A stretch of 64,000 bases of DNA from Chloroflexota bacterium. Lineage in GTDB: Bacteria; Chloroflexota; Anaerolineae; Promineifilales; Promineifilaceae. The notes under the pieces were generated by a model. The model did not search any database, had not been told where the DNA came from, and saw only the letters and a list, made by a program, of their open reading frames with translations. The stretch spans positions 1 through 64,000 of the forward strand of contig JAKEFB010000083.1 of the NCBI GenBank assembly GCA_022616275.1. Reading direction: 5' to 3'. Shown here in pieces: positions 7,893 through 15,686 of the stretch. Each line of letters starts with the position of its first letter. The first letter of the stretch is position 1. Both the position numbers and the translations under genes were made by a program.

Positions 7893-9650
7893 ATGTACTG
7901 GAAAAAGCGCTTACTGCCTGTTGTCATCGCTCTGCTGGCCCTGGCCGTCGCCGTGGGATGGACGGCCGGTTGGTCAGCCCCTACCACCACCTGTAATGTA
8001 CCCAGCGGCGACTACCCGACCATCCAGAGCGCGGTGGACGACCCGGCCTGCGACGTGGTCAATGTGGCCACCGGCATTTTCATTGCGAACGTGGTCATCA
8101 GCCGCACCATGACGGTCCAGGGGCAAGGTGCCGGCAACACTATCGTGGATGGTGATGGCGCCGGCTCGGTCTTCTCTATCCAAGCCGGCGGCTGGGACAT
8201 CACCTTAGCCGATATGACCATAACAGGCGGTGGCGGCGTGGCTTTTGGCGGCGGCATCTACAAAGGTGACGGCACGTTGACTTTGACTGACAGCACCGTC
8301 AGCGCCAACTCGGCCACATACGGCGGCGGGATCCACAACCTGGCTGGCCCGCTGACCGTCATCAATAGCACCGTCAGCAACAACTCGGCCGACTTCGGCG
8401 CCGGGATCGAGAACGGTGGCACGCTAACCGTGACCAACAGCACCCTCAGCGGCAACTCGGCCGGCCAACACGGCGGCGGGATAAGAACCACTTTAGGCTC
8501 GGTCACGGTGACCAACAGCACCCTCAGCGCCAACTCGGCCAACCACGGCGGCGGGATATACAACCATCATTGCCCGGTCACGGTGACCAACAGCACCCTC
8601 AGTGGTAACTCGGCCGCAAACAGCAGCGGCGGGATATTCAGCCTAAATGGCTCGCTGACAGTGGCCAACAGTATCATCACTGCCAACAATGCCGCCACCA
8701 ATCTTGGTGGTGGGATCAACAACCAGCTTGGCCCGCTAACCGTGACCAACAGCATCCTCAGTGGCAATTCGGCCGGCTGGGGCGGCGGGGTCTTCAACTT
8801 TGATGGCTCGGTAACGGTGACCAACAGCACCCTCAGCGGTAACTCGGCCGCAAACAGCGGCGGCGGGATATATCAAGACACTTATCAAAATACTAGCTCG
8901 TTCGCGGTAACTAACAGCACGCTCAGCACCAACTCGGCGCAATCCGTGGGCGGCGGGGTCTACAACCAGGCTGGCTCGCTAACCGTGACCAACAGCACTC
9001 TCCGCGACAACCTGGCTGAAGATGGCAGCGGGATCTACAACTCTGGCACGCTGGTGCTGACCAGCAGCACCCTGCGCGGCAACGCGGCTGAACTCAATGG
9101 CGGTGGGCTCAACAACGTCATCGGCAGCAGCCTGGTGGTGAACAGCACCTTCAGCGGCAACTCGGCCAGTTACGGCGGCGGCATCTACAACGGCGGCTCG
9201 CTGGCGCTGACCAACAGCACCCTGCGCGCCAACTCGGTCGTCTACGAGGGCGGCAGCATCTACAGCGAAATTGACATCGCCCAGACCCAGGTCCAGAGCA
9301 CCATCATCGCCAGCAGTGCGGGGAGCGACAATTGCGCCGGGGAAGCCAATCTCTCGCTAGGCTACAACATCGCCAGCGATGGGACGTGCAACCTGACCGG
9401 ACCGGGCGACCAGCCCAATACCGCTCCGCTGCTGGGGGCGCTGGCCAACAACGGCGGGCCGACGTGGACGCACCTGCCCGCGGAGGGCAGCCCGGCCATT
9501 GACCTGGGCCATCCCACCGGCTGCCCGGCCACCGACCAGCGTGGCGTCCTGCGGCCGCAAGATGGCGACGGCGACGGCACGGCCGTCTGCGACGTCGGAG
9601 CGGTGGAAGTGGTAATATGGACGCTCTATCTGCCCCTGGTGAGGAGGTAA
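7893..9650 (+). CDS. Secreted right-handed beta-helix repeat protein
   Basis: 585 residues. A signal peptide (YWKKRLLPVVIALLALAVAV) leads a parallel beta-helix of roughly 26-residue rungs built on LTVTNSTLSGNSAxxGGGIYN, about a dozen of them in residues 110-480, then a terminal domain of the 'choice-of-anchor Q' type (GYNIASDGTCNLTG, ALANNGGPTWTHLPA, SPAIDLG, TDQRGVLRPQDGDGDG). It ends in LYLPLVRR, a short tail also present in variant form on the protein at 58730-60040. ATG 7893 is chosen over an upstream start because AAAGGAGG (7880-7887) lies 5 nt before it. The function is probably surface-exposed adhesion or carbohydrate interaction; no catalytic residues were identified. The repeats are also near-identical at the DNA level. 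Confidence 0.85.
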   Translation: MYWKKRLLPVVIALLALAVAVGWTAGWSAPTTTCNVPSGDYPTIQSAVDDPACDVVNVATGIFIANVVISRTMTVQGQGAGNTIVDGDGAGSVFSIQAGGWDITLADMTITGGGGVAFGGGIYKGDGTLTLTDSTVSANSATYGGGIHNLAGPLTVINSTVSNNSADFGAGIENGGTLTVTNSTLSGNSAGQHGGGIRTTLGSVTVTNSTLSANSANHGGGIYNHHCPVTVTNSTLSGNSAANSSGGIFSLNGSLTVANSIITANNAATNLGGGINNQLGPLTVTNSILSGNSAGWGGGVFNFDGSVTVTNSTLSGNSAANSGGGIYQDTYQNTSSFAVTNSTLSTNSAQSVGGGVYNQAGSLTVTNSTLRDNLAEDGSGIYNSGTLVLTSSTLRGNAAELNGGGLNNVIGSSLVVNSTFSGNSASYGGGIYNGGSLALTNSTLRANSVVYEGGSIYSEIDIAQTQVQSTIIASSAGSDNCAGEANLSLGYNIASDGTCNLTGPGDQPNTAPLLGALANNGGPTWTHLPAEGSPAIDLGHPTGCPATDQRGVLRPQDGDGDGTAVCDVGAVEVVIWTLYLPLVRR

Positions 9651-9652
9651 TA

Positions 9653-9729
9653 GGGCCAATTCGATTGAGCAGTTGGAGGAGACCCAAAGGCGCTGAAGTC
9701 AAGCTGTCGGCCGAGGAGAAGGCGGCCCT
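9653..9729 (+). pseudogene. Aldo/keto reductase 3'-end remnant
   Basis: This 77-bp stretch matches the end of the intact reductase gene (7657-7735) with few substitutions and one 2-base deletion. It still encodes GAEVKLSAEEKAAL in one frame and IGPIRLSS-like sequence in another. It begins directly after the beta-helix stop codon. It is a broken copy, so either the beta-helix gene was inserted into a duplicated reductase, or a duplicated reductase was deleted down to its tail. Confidence 0.85.
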
Positions 9730-9745
9730 TCTGAGGCTCCGTTCA

Positions 9746-12700
9746 TTAAGGTGGCCCCCAAAACCGCACTGTACCATCTTCGCTGCTGGTGGCCAGCAGC
9801 GCGCCGTCCGGTGACCAGGCCAAGTTGAAGACCGGGCCCTGGTGGGCGATTAGAGTAGCCAGGGCTTCCCCGGTACCAGGATCCCAAACGACCACGTAAC
9901 CGCTCCAATAACCGGTGGCCAGCAACGCGCCGTCTGGCGACCAGGCCACGCTTTCCATAGACGAGCTGCCATCCCCCAGAGCGGCGACTTCCACCCAATC
10001 GGTTGTATCCCATAGACGGGTCCGGCCGTCGTTACTGGCCGAAGCCAGCAGCGCGCCGTCTGGCGACCAGGCCAACTGGACCACGGAATTCTCATGGCCC
10101 TCCAGGTAAGCAATTTCTTCACCGCTGGCCACGTCCCAAACGATGATCGCGTTTTCTTCGTTGGTGGTGGTCAGCCATTCTCCATTCGGCGACCAGGCCA
10201 CGGTATAGCCCAGCGTACCCTCCAGGGCGAGGTGCTCCCCGCCGCCGTCCAGGTGCCAAACATGAACGTAGTCGTCCCACCCGGCCGCAGCCACCAGGCT
10301 GCTATCCGGCGACCAGGCCACGCTGTTCAGGTACGATTCCAGGCCACCCAGGCTGATGATCTCTTCGCCGCTGAACGGGTCCCAGACAATGACGCTGCCG
10401 CCGTACGTCCCGGCCAGGTATTGGCCCTCTGGCGACCAGGCCAGCCCCTGGCGAGCGCTGCCGAACAGCGGCAAGACAGATACCACCGAATGGTCAGTGG
10501 CGTTCCAGACGCGGATGAGGCCATCGCCGTGCCCTGAAGCAATGAATTGCCCGTCCGGCGACCAGGCCAGCCCGGTCACCTGGCCGGTGTGTTCCTGGCT
10601 GGACAGCACCTCGCTTTCTGCGGCCACGTCCCAGATACGAATGGCATGATCGCTGAAAGTGATCACCAGGGCGCTGTCGGAAAGCCAGGCAACGCTGATG
10701 GGCGCGCTGTAATCAGCCCAGGTGTGCAGCGCTTCGCCGCTGGCCACGTCCCAGACCTGCACCAGGCCGTCGCCGCCAGTGGTGGCCAGTTGGGAACCAT
10801 CCGGCGAGAGGGCCAGCCCGATGAGGCCGTAGTCGTGGGCCTGCCATTCGTTGATTTCCTCGCCGCTAACCGTGTCCCACACCCGCACCGTGTCGTCGTC
10901 ACTGGCCGAATAGAGCAGTGCCCCATCAAGTGACCAGGCGATACTCTCGACCAACCCTTCATGTTCCTGAATACTGTAAATTTCCTCGCCACTGAGCGGA
11001 TGCCACAACCGGATGCTGCCATCTTCGCCGGCCGAAGCCAGCCAGGTGCTATCCGGTGACCAGGCGACGGAACGAATAGGTCCTTCGTGTCCTTCCAGGG
11101 TGGCCACTTCCAGGCCATCGGCCGCACTCCAAACCTGGGCAAAACCTTCATAGCCACCGGCGGCGATGTATTGGCCGTCGGGCGACCAGGCCACGCTGTA
11201 GACAAGGCTATGGGCGTCAAAGGCCTCGACGTACTGCCCGCTGGCCACATCCCATATTTTCACGTAGTTGTCGTAGCCTCCTGAAGCGAGCTGGCTGCCG
11301 TCCGGCGACCAGGAGACAGAGGTGACCAGGCCTTCGTGGCCAACCAACAGTTGGTAAGGCTCCAGCGTGGCCGGGTCGTAAAGCCAGATACCCACGCTGC
11401 CGGCGGCGGCTATGGTGTTGCCATCCGGACTTACGGCCAGTTGGGTGACCAGGCCGCGGCCCAGCCAGGCTCCTTCTTCATACTGGCCGGCACCATCGGC
11501 CGCTTCTTCGCCGGCTACAGCTTCCTCCGTAGGAGCTATAACACCCCCTCCCTCGGTGGATGGCTCGGTCAACGCCGCAGCCACTTCTTCGGCGGTTGCT
11601 TCTCTCGTCGCCTCGGCCACCGCGGCCGCTCCGCCCATAAGCAGGCGGCTGCCCAGGAGGGACGCGCCGCCACAAAGGACAAAGGCAAACAGCCCGACCA
11701 CTACCCAGCCCCAGCCCCAAACGGGGATACTCCGCCTGCGGCTCACTTGGGGGCCGGCTTCGCCAGGAGTGGCGGCGGCCGCAGCAGCGACTGCCGGGGC
11801 AGCCATCTCGGCCGGGGTTGCCAGTACGGTATCCGGTTTTGCTTCTTCAGCTCCGGCCGTGACTTCGGGAGGCATGACGGCCGTTAGTGACTCAGTCGGT
11901 TCGGTGGGGGTGGCCAGGCTGGCTACTGGGGGTGGCGGGGCCGGCGGTGGAGGCGCGCTGGGCCTGGTTGGCGAGGCCTGGGTAATGAGTTCCTGGGCCA
12001 TGGCCGTAGCGGTGGGGTACCGCAGCTCTGGCTCTTTGGCCAGGGCCTTTTCGATCATCGCTTCGCAGTCGTCGGGCAACTCCGGCTTGACGACGCGAAT
12101 GCGCGGCACCGGCTCCAGGATGTGCTTGAGCATTAGCTTGGCCGGCGTGTCGGCCTGGTAAGGCACTTCGCCGGTGAGCATTTCAAAAAGGATGACCCCC
12201 AGGGCGTAGATGTCGCTCCGGCCGTCAAGCGGCCGGTCGCCGTAGACCTGTTCCGGGCTCATATAGGCCGGCGTGCCAATCACGCCGCCGCCGGTCAGGG
12301 ACACGGTGGCTTCGGCCAGCCGGGCAATGCCAAAGTCGGACAGGTAGGCGTCGCCGTACTGGTCAAAGAGGATGTTGCCTGGCTTGAGGTCACGGTGGAT
12401 GATGCCCTGGGCGTGGGCCCGATCCAAAGCGCCGCCCAGGCGCTGCAGAATCGTCGCTGCCTCACCAACAGGGAGCGGTCCCTGGTGCAGCCGGTCGGCC
12501 AGTGAACCGCCGGGCATATAACGCATAACAATAAAAGGCTGGCCGGCGTGCTCGCCATAATCGTAAATGGGGACGATGGCCGGATGCTCAAGGGCGGCAA
12601 TAATTTCCGCCTCCCGCTGGAAGCGGGCCCGCAATTCTGGCGTGTCCGTGAATTGGACCGGCAGAACCTTAATGGCCACCTGGCGCTTGACGTAGGGGTC

Positions 12701-12781
12701 CCGGCCGAGGTAGACAACGGCCATCCCGCCGCGCCCCAGCAGCCGCTCGACTTTGTACCGGCCAATCTGGTCAGGACTCAT
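9746..12781 (-). CDS. Membrane Ser/Thr kinase with 14 extracytoplasmic WD40 repeats
   Basis: 1,011 residues. The Hanks-type kinase domain (about 8-268) is complete: GRGGMAVVY glycine loop, K38, HRDLKPGN with D131, DFG at 149, [10 protein letters not shown]. An Ala/Pro/Thr linker and one membrane helix (about 352-375, VWGWGWVVVGLFAFVLCGG) precede a C-terminal half made of 14 WD40 units of the form SVAWSPDGxxLASGGxDGxVRVWD, enough for two seven-bladed propellers. The predicted topology is kinase inside, propellers outside. The ATG overlaps the TGA of the upstream kinase gene (ATGA), so the two kinases are translationally coupled. The convergent remnant and beta-helix gene lie beyond its stop. 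Confidence 0.93.
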   Translation of the reverse strand: MSPDQIGRYKVERLLGRGGMAVVYLGRDPYVKRQVAIKVLPVQFTDTPELRARFQREAEIIAALEHPAIVPIYDYGEHAGQPFIVMRYMPGGSLADRLHQGPLPVGEAATILQRLGGALDRAHAQGIIHRDLKPGNILFDQYGDAYLSDFGIARLAEATVSLTGGGVIGTPAYMSPEQVYGDRPLDGRSDIYALGVILFEMLTGEVPYQADTPAKLMLKHILEPVPRIRVVKPELPDDCEAMIEKALAKEPELRYPTATAMAQELITQASPTRPSAPPPPAPPPPVASLATPTEPTESLTAVMPPEVTAGAEEAKPDTVLATPAEMAAPAVAAAAAATPGEAGPQVSRRRSIPVWGWGWVVVGLFAFVLCGGASLLGSRLLMGGAAAVAEATREATAEEVAAALTEPSTEGGGVIAPTEEAVAGEEAADGAGQYEEGAWLGRGLVTQLAVSPDGNTIAAAGSVGIWLYDPATLEPYQLLVGHEGLVTSVSWSPDGSQLASGGYDNYVKIWDVASGQYVEAFDAHSLVYSVAWSPDGQYIAAGGYEGFAQVWSAADGLEVATLEGHEGPIRSVAWSPDSTWLASAGEDGSIRLWHPLSGEEIYSIQEHEGLVESIAWSLDGALLYSASDDDTVRVWDTVSGEEINEWQAHDYGLIGLALSPDGSQLATTGGDGLVQVWDVASGEALHTWADYSAPISVAWLSDSALVITFSDHAIRIWDVAAESEVLSSQEHTGQVTGLAWSPDGQFIASGHGDGLIRVWNATDHSVVSVLPLFGSARQGLAWSPEGQYLAGTYGGSVIVWDPFSGEEIISLGGLESYLNSVAWSPDSSLVAAAGWDDYVHVWHLDGGGEHLALEGTLGYTVAWSPNGEWLTTTNEENAIIVWDVASGEEIAYLEGHENSVVQLAWSPDGALLASASNDGRTRLWDTTDWVEVAALGDGSSSMESVAWSPDGALLATGYWSGYVVVWDPGTGEALATLIAHQGPVFNLAWSPDGALLATSSEDGTVRFWGPP

Positions 12782-14994
12782 TCTATCGTGAAAATAAAGT
12801 TGCCGGTCGCCCCGGCAAAGCCACGCACCCGAATAACGTACAGATCGTCGGTTGGGAAGCTGTAGGTCAGCTCTTCCGCATCGCCCGACAGGCCGACGTC
12901 GGCCGCCACCAGGGTATTCAGCAGATCGTCGGCGTCATACACTTCAATCAGAATATCCAGCGCGTCTTCAGGGTCGGCCGATATAACCAGGGTTTCGCCA
13001 GCCTCAGCCCGGTAGTAATAATCTATCTGGCCGGTCGCGTCAAAGCGGCCATCAATCACGTCGCCGGAGGCCAGGACAAGGGTTATGTCTGGTGGAGCGT
13101 TAATGGTGATGGTATAGCGGCCACTGCTGCTGCCAAAGCCGGTGACGCGGAAGTAGTAATTGCCGGCCGCGGGGACGGCAAAATCCAACTCCTCCTCCGT
13201 GAAGGAAATGTCTACTTCCTCTATCAATTGGTCGCTATCGTCGTCGTAAATACCCAGTACCACGTCCAGGCTGGTGTCTTGAGAAGTTACCAGGGCTGTT
13301 ACTCTGGATCCACTGTTGGCGGCGTTGAACGGGAAATTATGGCCCTCGCCGCTAGGCAAGTCGGCCGAAGCCACCAGTTGGCTGCCGGCCCCTTGCGTGG
13401 TCTGGCCGCCGGCGTCAACGCGCAGTTCAAAATCGCCGCCGGTGTCGGCGTAGCCTTCGACAGCCACGTAATAGGTCCCCTGGGCGGGGATGGCCAGGTT
13501 CAAGATCTGTTCCGTGCTAAAGGAATTATCCACCGGGCCACCGTCCAGGATGGAAGCGCCAGACTCATCCAGCACGTCCACCACCAGGTCAAAACCGCTG
13601 CTGATGGGCACGACGGTGATGTCCACCAGGTCGCTCGGCGTGCCAACAAAGCTCCAGGCCGCCTGGCTGCCGCTGCTGACATTGCCCTGAACGGGCTGGC
13701 CAAAGGCGACCGGGCCAAGCACAGTGGGGAACTCCGGCCCGGCGGCTGTGGTCGAGGTGGCCGCCGGCGAGGTGGCGGTGGGAGAGGCATCAATGGGGGA
13801 AGTGGCGCTCGGTGTCAGCCCGGCGACGACCTGGGTTGCCTCACTCGTCGGTGTATTTTGAACCTGGGAAGTAGGCGTCGCGTTGCTCAGGAGCGCCCCC
13901 AGCGCCCCCAGGCCACCCAGGCTAATGACAACCCCACCACAAACCAGGACGCCCAGGCAACCCACGGCCCACATCCAGCCGGGCACGCCACGCCTTTTGG
14001 CGGCCGGCTCAGGTTGGGGCGTCTCTACCGGTGGGGGCGTTGGTCGCCCGGTGGGTGGCACGGTCTTGGGCCGGGGCGGAGCGACCGGCGATTCAATCAC
14101 TGTGCCTGGCAGCGGTGAGCCGCTGATCGGCAGATCTGTTTCAATGACAGTAGCGTCGTGTGTGGGCACCCTCGTCGGGTCGGCCGTTGCACTGATCAGG
14201 GCCTTGGCCAGCCCGCTGGCCGTCTGGAAGCGCTCATCCGGGTTCTTGGCCATAGCCTGGGAGACCACTGCCGCCGAACGAGGCGGCAAATCCGGCCTAG
14301 CTTCCAGCACGTTGGGCACAGGCTCAAGGATGTGCTTCATGACCATGCCCATTGGCGTGTCCGACTCGTACGGTAGCCGGCCGGTCAACATCTCGTAGGC
14401 AATAGCTCCCAGGGAGTAGACGTCGCTCCGGCCGTCAATTTCGTGGTCTCCCCGGGCCTGTTCGGGGCTCATATAACCAGGCGTGCCGATAATGGCATTG
14501 CCGGTGTATTGGACGGTGGCCTCCGACATCTTGACGATGCCGAAGTCGCCGACGAAAGCGTCGCTCCGGTCGTCGAAGAGGATGTTGCCGGGTTTCAAAT
14601 CGCGGTGGACGATCCCTTTCTGGTGAGCTTCGTCCAGGGCTGAGCCGATGCGCTGCAGGATGCGGCCAGCCTCGACGACGGGCAGCGGCCCCTGGCTCTT
14701 CAAACGGTCGGCCAGGGAGCCACCGCCCATAAAGCGCATGACGATGTAAGGTTGTTCTTCGTGTTCGCCAAAATCGTAAACGGGCACAATCGCCGGGTGG
14801 TCCAGGGAAGCGATCACCTGGGCTTCTCGTTGGAAGCGCGCCCGGAATTGAGGGTCGAAGGTAAATTGCCGGGGCAAGACCTTAACTGCCACCTTGCGGC
14901 CGACGAGCGGATCGCGGGCCAGGTAGACGACGGCCATACCGCCCCGGCCGAGTTCACCTTCAATGATGTAACGGCCGATCTTCTCTGGAATCAT
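12778..14994 (-). CDS. Membrane Ser/Thr kinase with three PPC-like outer domains
   Basis: 738 residues from ATG 14994 (MIPEKIGRY); a TTG 36 nt upstream is possible but adds no conserved sequence. All kinase motifs are present (GRGGMAVVY, K38, HRDLKPGN near 132, DFG, GTPGYMSPEQ), and the membrane helix is at about 335-365. The outer part has a Thr/Ser/Pro spacer and three successive beta-rich modules resembling the bacterial pre-peptidase C-terminal (PPC) domain: from VQGNVSSGSQAAWSF, from ADLPSGEGHNFPF, and from VIDGRFDATGQIDYYY. Each carries the D-x-L/I-V...YY-x-V pattern. PPC-like modules usually bind partners or act as spacers; the ligand here is unknown. It is the first gene of a two-kinase operon. 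Confidence 0.9.
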   Translation of the reverse strand: MIPEKIGRYIIEGELGRGGMAVVYLARDPLVGRKVAVKVLPRQFTFDPQFRARFQREAQVIASLDHPAIVPVYDFGEHEEQPYIVMRFMGGGSLADRLKSQGPLPVVEAGRILQRIGSALDEAHQKGIVHRDLKPGNILFDDRSDAFVGDFGIVKMSEATVQYTGNAIIGTPGYMSPEQARGDHEIDGRSDVYSLGAIAYEMLTGRLPYESDTPMGMVMKHILEPVPNVLEARPDLPPRSAAVVSQAMAKNPDERFQTASGLAKALISATADPTRVPTHDATVIETDLPISGSPLPGTVIESPVAPPRPKTVPPTGRPTPPPVETPQPEPAAKRRGVPGWMWAVGCLGVLVCGGVVISLGGLGALGALLSNATPTSQVQNTPTSEATQVVAGLTPSATSPIDASPTATSPAATSTTAAGPEFPTVLGPVAFGQPVQGNVSSGSQAAWSFVGTPSDLVDITVVPISSGFDLVVDVLDESGASILDGGPVDNSFSTEQILNLAIPAQGTYYVAVEGYADTGGDFELRVDAGGQTTQGAGSQLVASADLPSGEGHNFPFNAANSGSRVTALVTSQDTSLDVVLGIYDDDSDQLIEEVDISFTEEELDFAVPAAGNYYFRVTGFGSSSGRYTITINAPPDITLVLASGDVIDGRFDATGQIDYYYRAEAGETLVISADPEDALDILIEVYDADDLLNTLVAADVGLSGDAEELTYSFPTDDLYVIRVRGFAGATGNFIFTIE

Positions 14995-15067
14995 GAGGTT
15001 GAATTGTACTGATATGAGCCGAATGGGCAAGGCAGCCGGCGCCGGTTGCTAAACATAACCAGCGCAT

Positions 15068-15096
15068 TTGACAAATTTGCCTGCCATTGGGATGAT
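15068..15096 (+). promoter_or_regulatory. Sigma-70-like promoter
   Basis: A consensus -35 TTGACA (15068-15073) is followed, after a 17-bp spacer, by GATGAT (15091-15096). It points towards the lipoprotein gene starting at 15232, with a leader of about 130 nt. The same 237-bp gap must also hold the promoter of the divergent kinase operon, for which no convincing match was found. Confidence 0.5.
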
Positions 15097-15231
15097 ACCC
15101 TGAGTCGCAAACCATCACTGTTAACAAGTTGACCGTCCCAGTGTGACAACTTTACAGGCCGTTTCTTAAAAATCGAGTAGCCTGTGTATGGTTTGCAACC
15201 GATCTTCGGTAACTGTAAACAGGAGATGAGC

Positions 15232-15642
15232 GTGAGATACTTTCTTTTTTTCCTGCTGATTTTAGCTCTGGCCGGTCTGGCCTGCGGCACCGGGTCGCCG
15301 ACCCCTGTTCCCACACTGCCGCCGGTGGAAAACACGGCTACCGCCACGGCGACGGCCACCGCCACGGCCGGCACGGTCGAGCCGGCGCCTGTTCAGACGG
15401 TAACCCCCACCCCAGGCGACACGGCTACGACTACGGCGACAGCCACGGCGACGGCCACGGCAACCGTAACGGGCACGCCAACATCTACCAGGCAGCAGAT
15501 TGTCGCCACGGCTACTCCGCTGGTCATTCCCTCCTCCATTGCCACCTTCGTGCCGACTATCCCGCCCATTCCGTCCATCCCTGGCTTCCCCACACTCCCC
15601 TTTATTCCAACCATTCCAGGCCTCCCATCCATCCCGGATTAG
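15232..15642 (+). CDS. Small Thr/Ala- and Pro-rich lipoprotein
   Basis: 136 residues. The signal peptide MRYFLFFLLILALAGLAC ends in an LAGLAC lipobox, so lipid attachment at the Cys is expected. The mature part is low complexity: a VPTLPPVENTATATATATA run, a second TAT run, and a C-terminal block of PxIPxIPGFPTLPFIP-type repeats. GTG 15232 is chosen because AGGAG (15221-15225) lies 6 nt before it; ATG 15226 would have no ribosome site. No family is recognised. It is divergent from the PPC kinase and ends at a shared hairpin with the next convergent kinase. Confidence 0.7.
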   Translation: MRYFLFFLLILALAGLACGTGSPTPVPTLPPVENTATATATATATAGTVEPAPVQTVTPTPGDTATTTATATATATATVTGTPTSTRQQIVATATPLVIPSSIATFVPTIPPIPSIPGFPTLPFIPTIPGLPSIPD

Positions 15643-15652
15643 GGAAGTAATG

Positions 15653-15680
15653 ACTGATACTGGCAACGGCCAGTATCAGT
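15653..15680. terminator. Bidirectional hairpin between convergent genes
   Basis: Perfect 12-bp arms, ACTGATACTGGC (15653-15664) and GCCAGTATCAGT (15669-15680), with a 4-nt AACG loop sit between the lipoprotein stop (15642) and the convergent kinase stop (15687). There is no long T-run on either side, so factor-independent termination is plausible but not certain. Confidence 0.65.
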
Positions 15681-15686
15681 ACCTCC

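Noticed and set aside
8012-9777. Several minus-strand open frames with repeated LRVLLVTVT-like words.
   Set aside because: Their repeats are the reverse translation of the beta-helix repeats on the plus strand; the plus-strand gene has a signal peptide and ribosome site.
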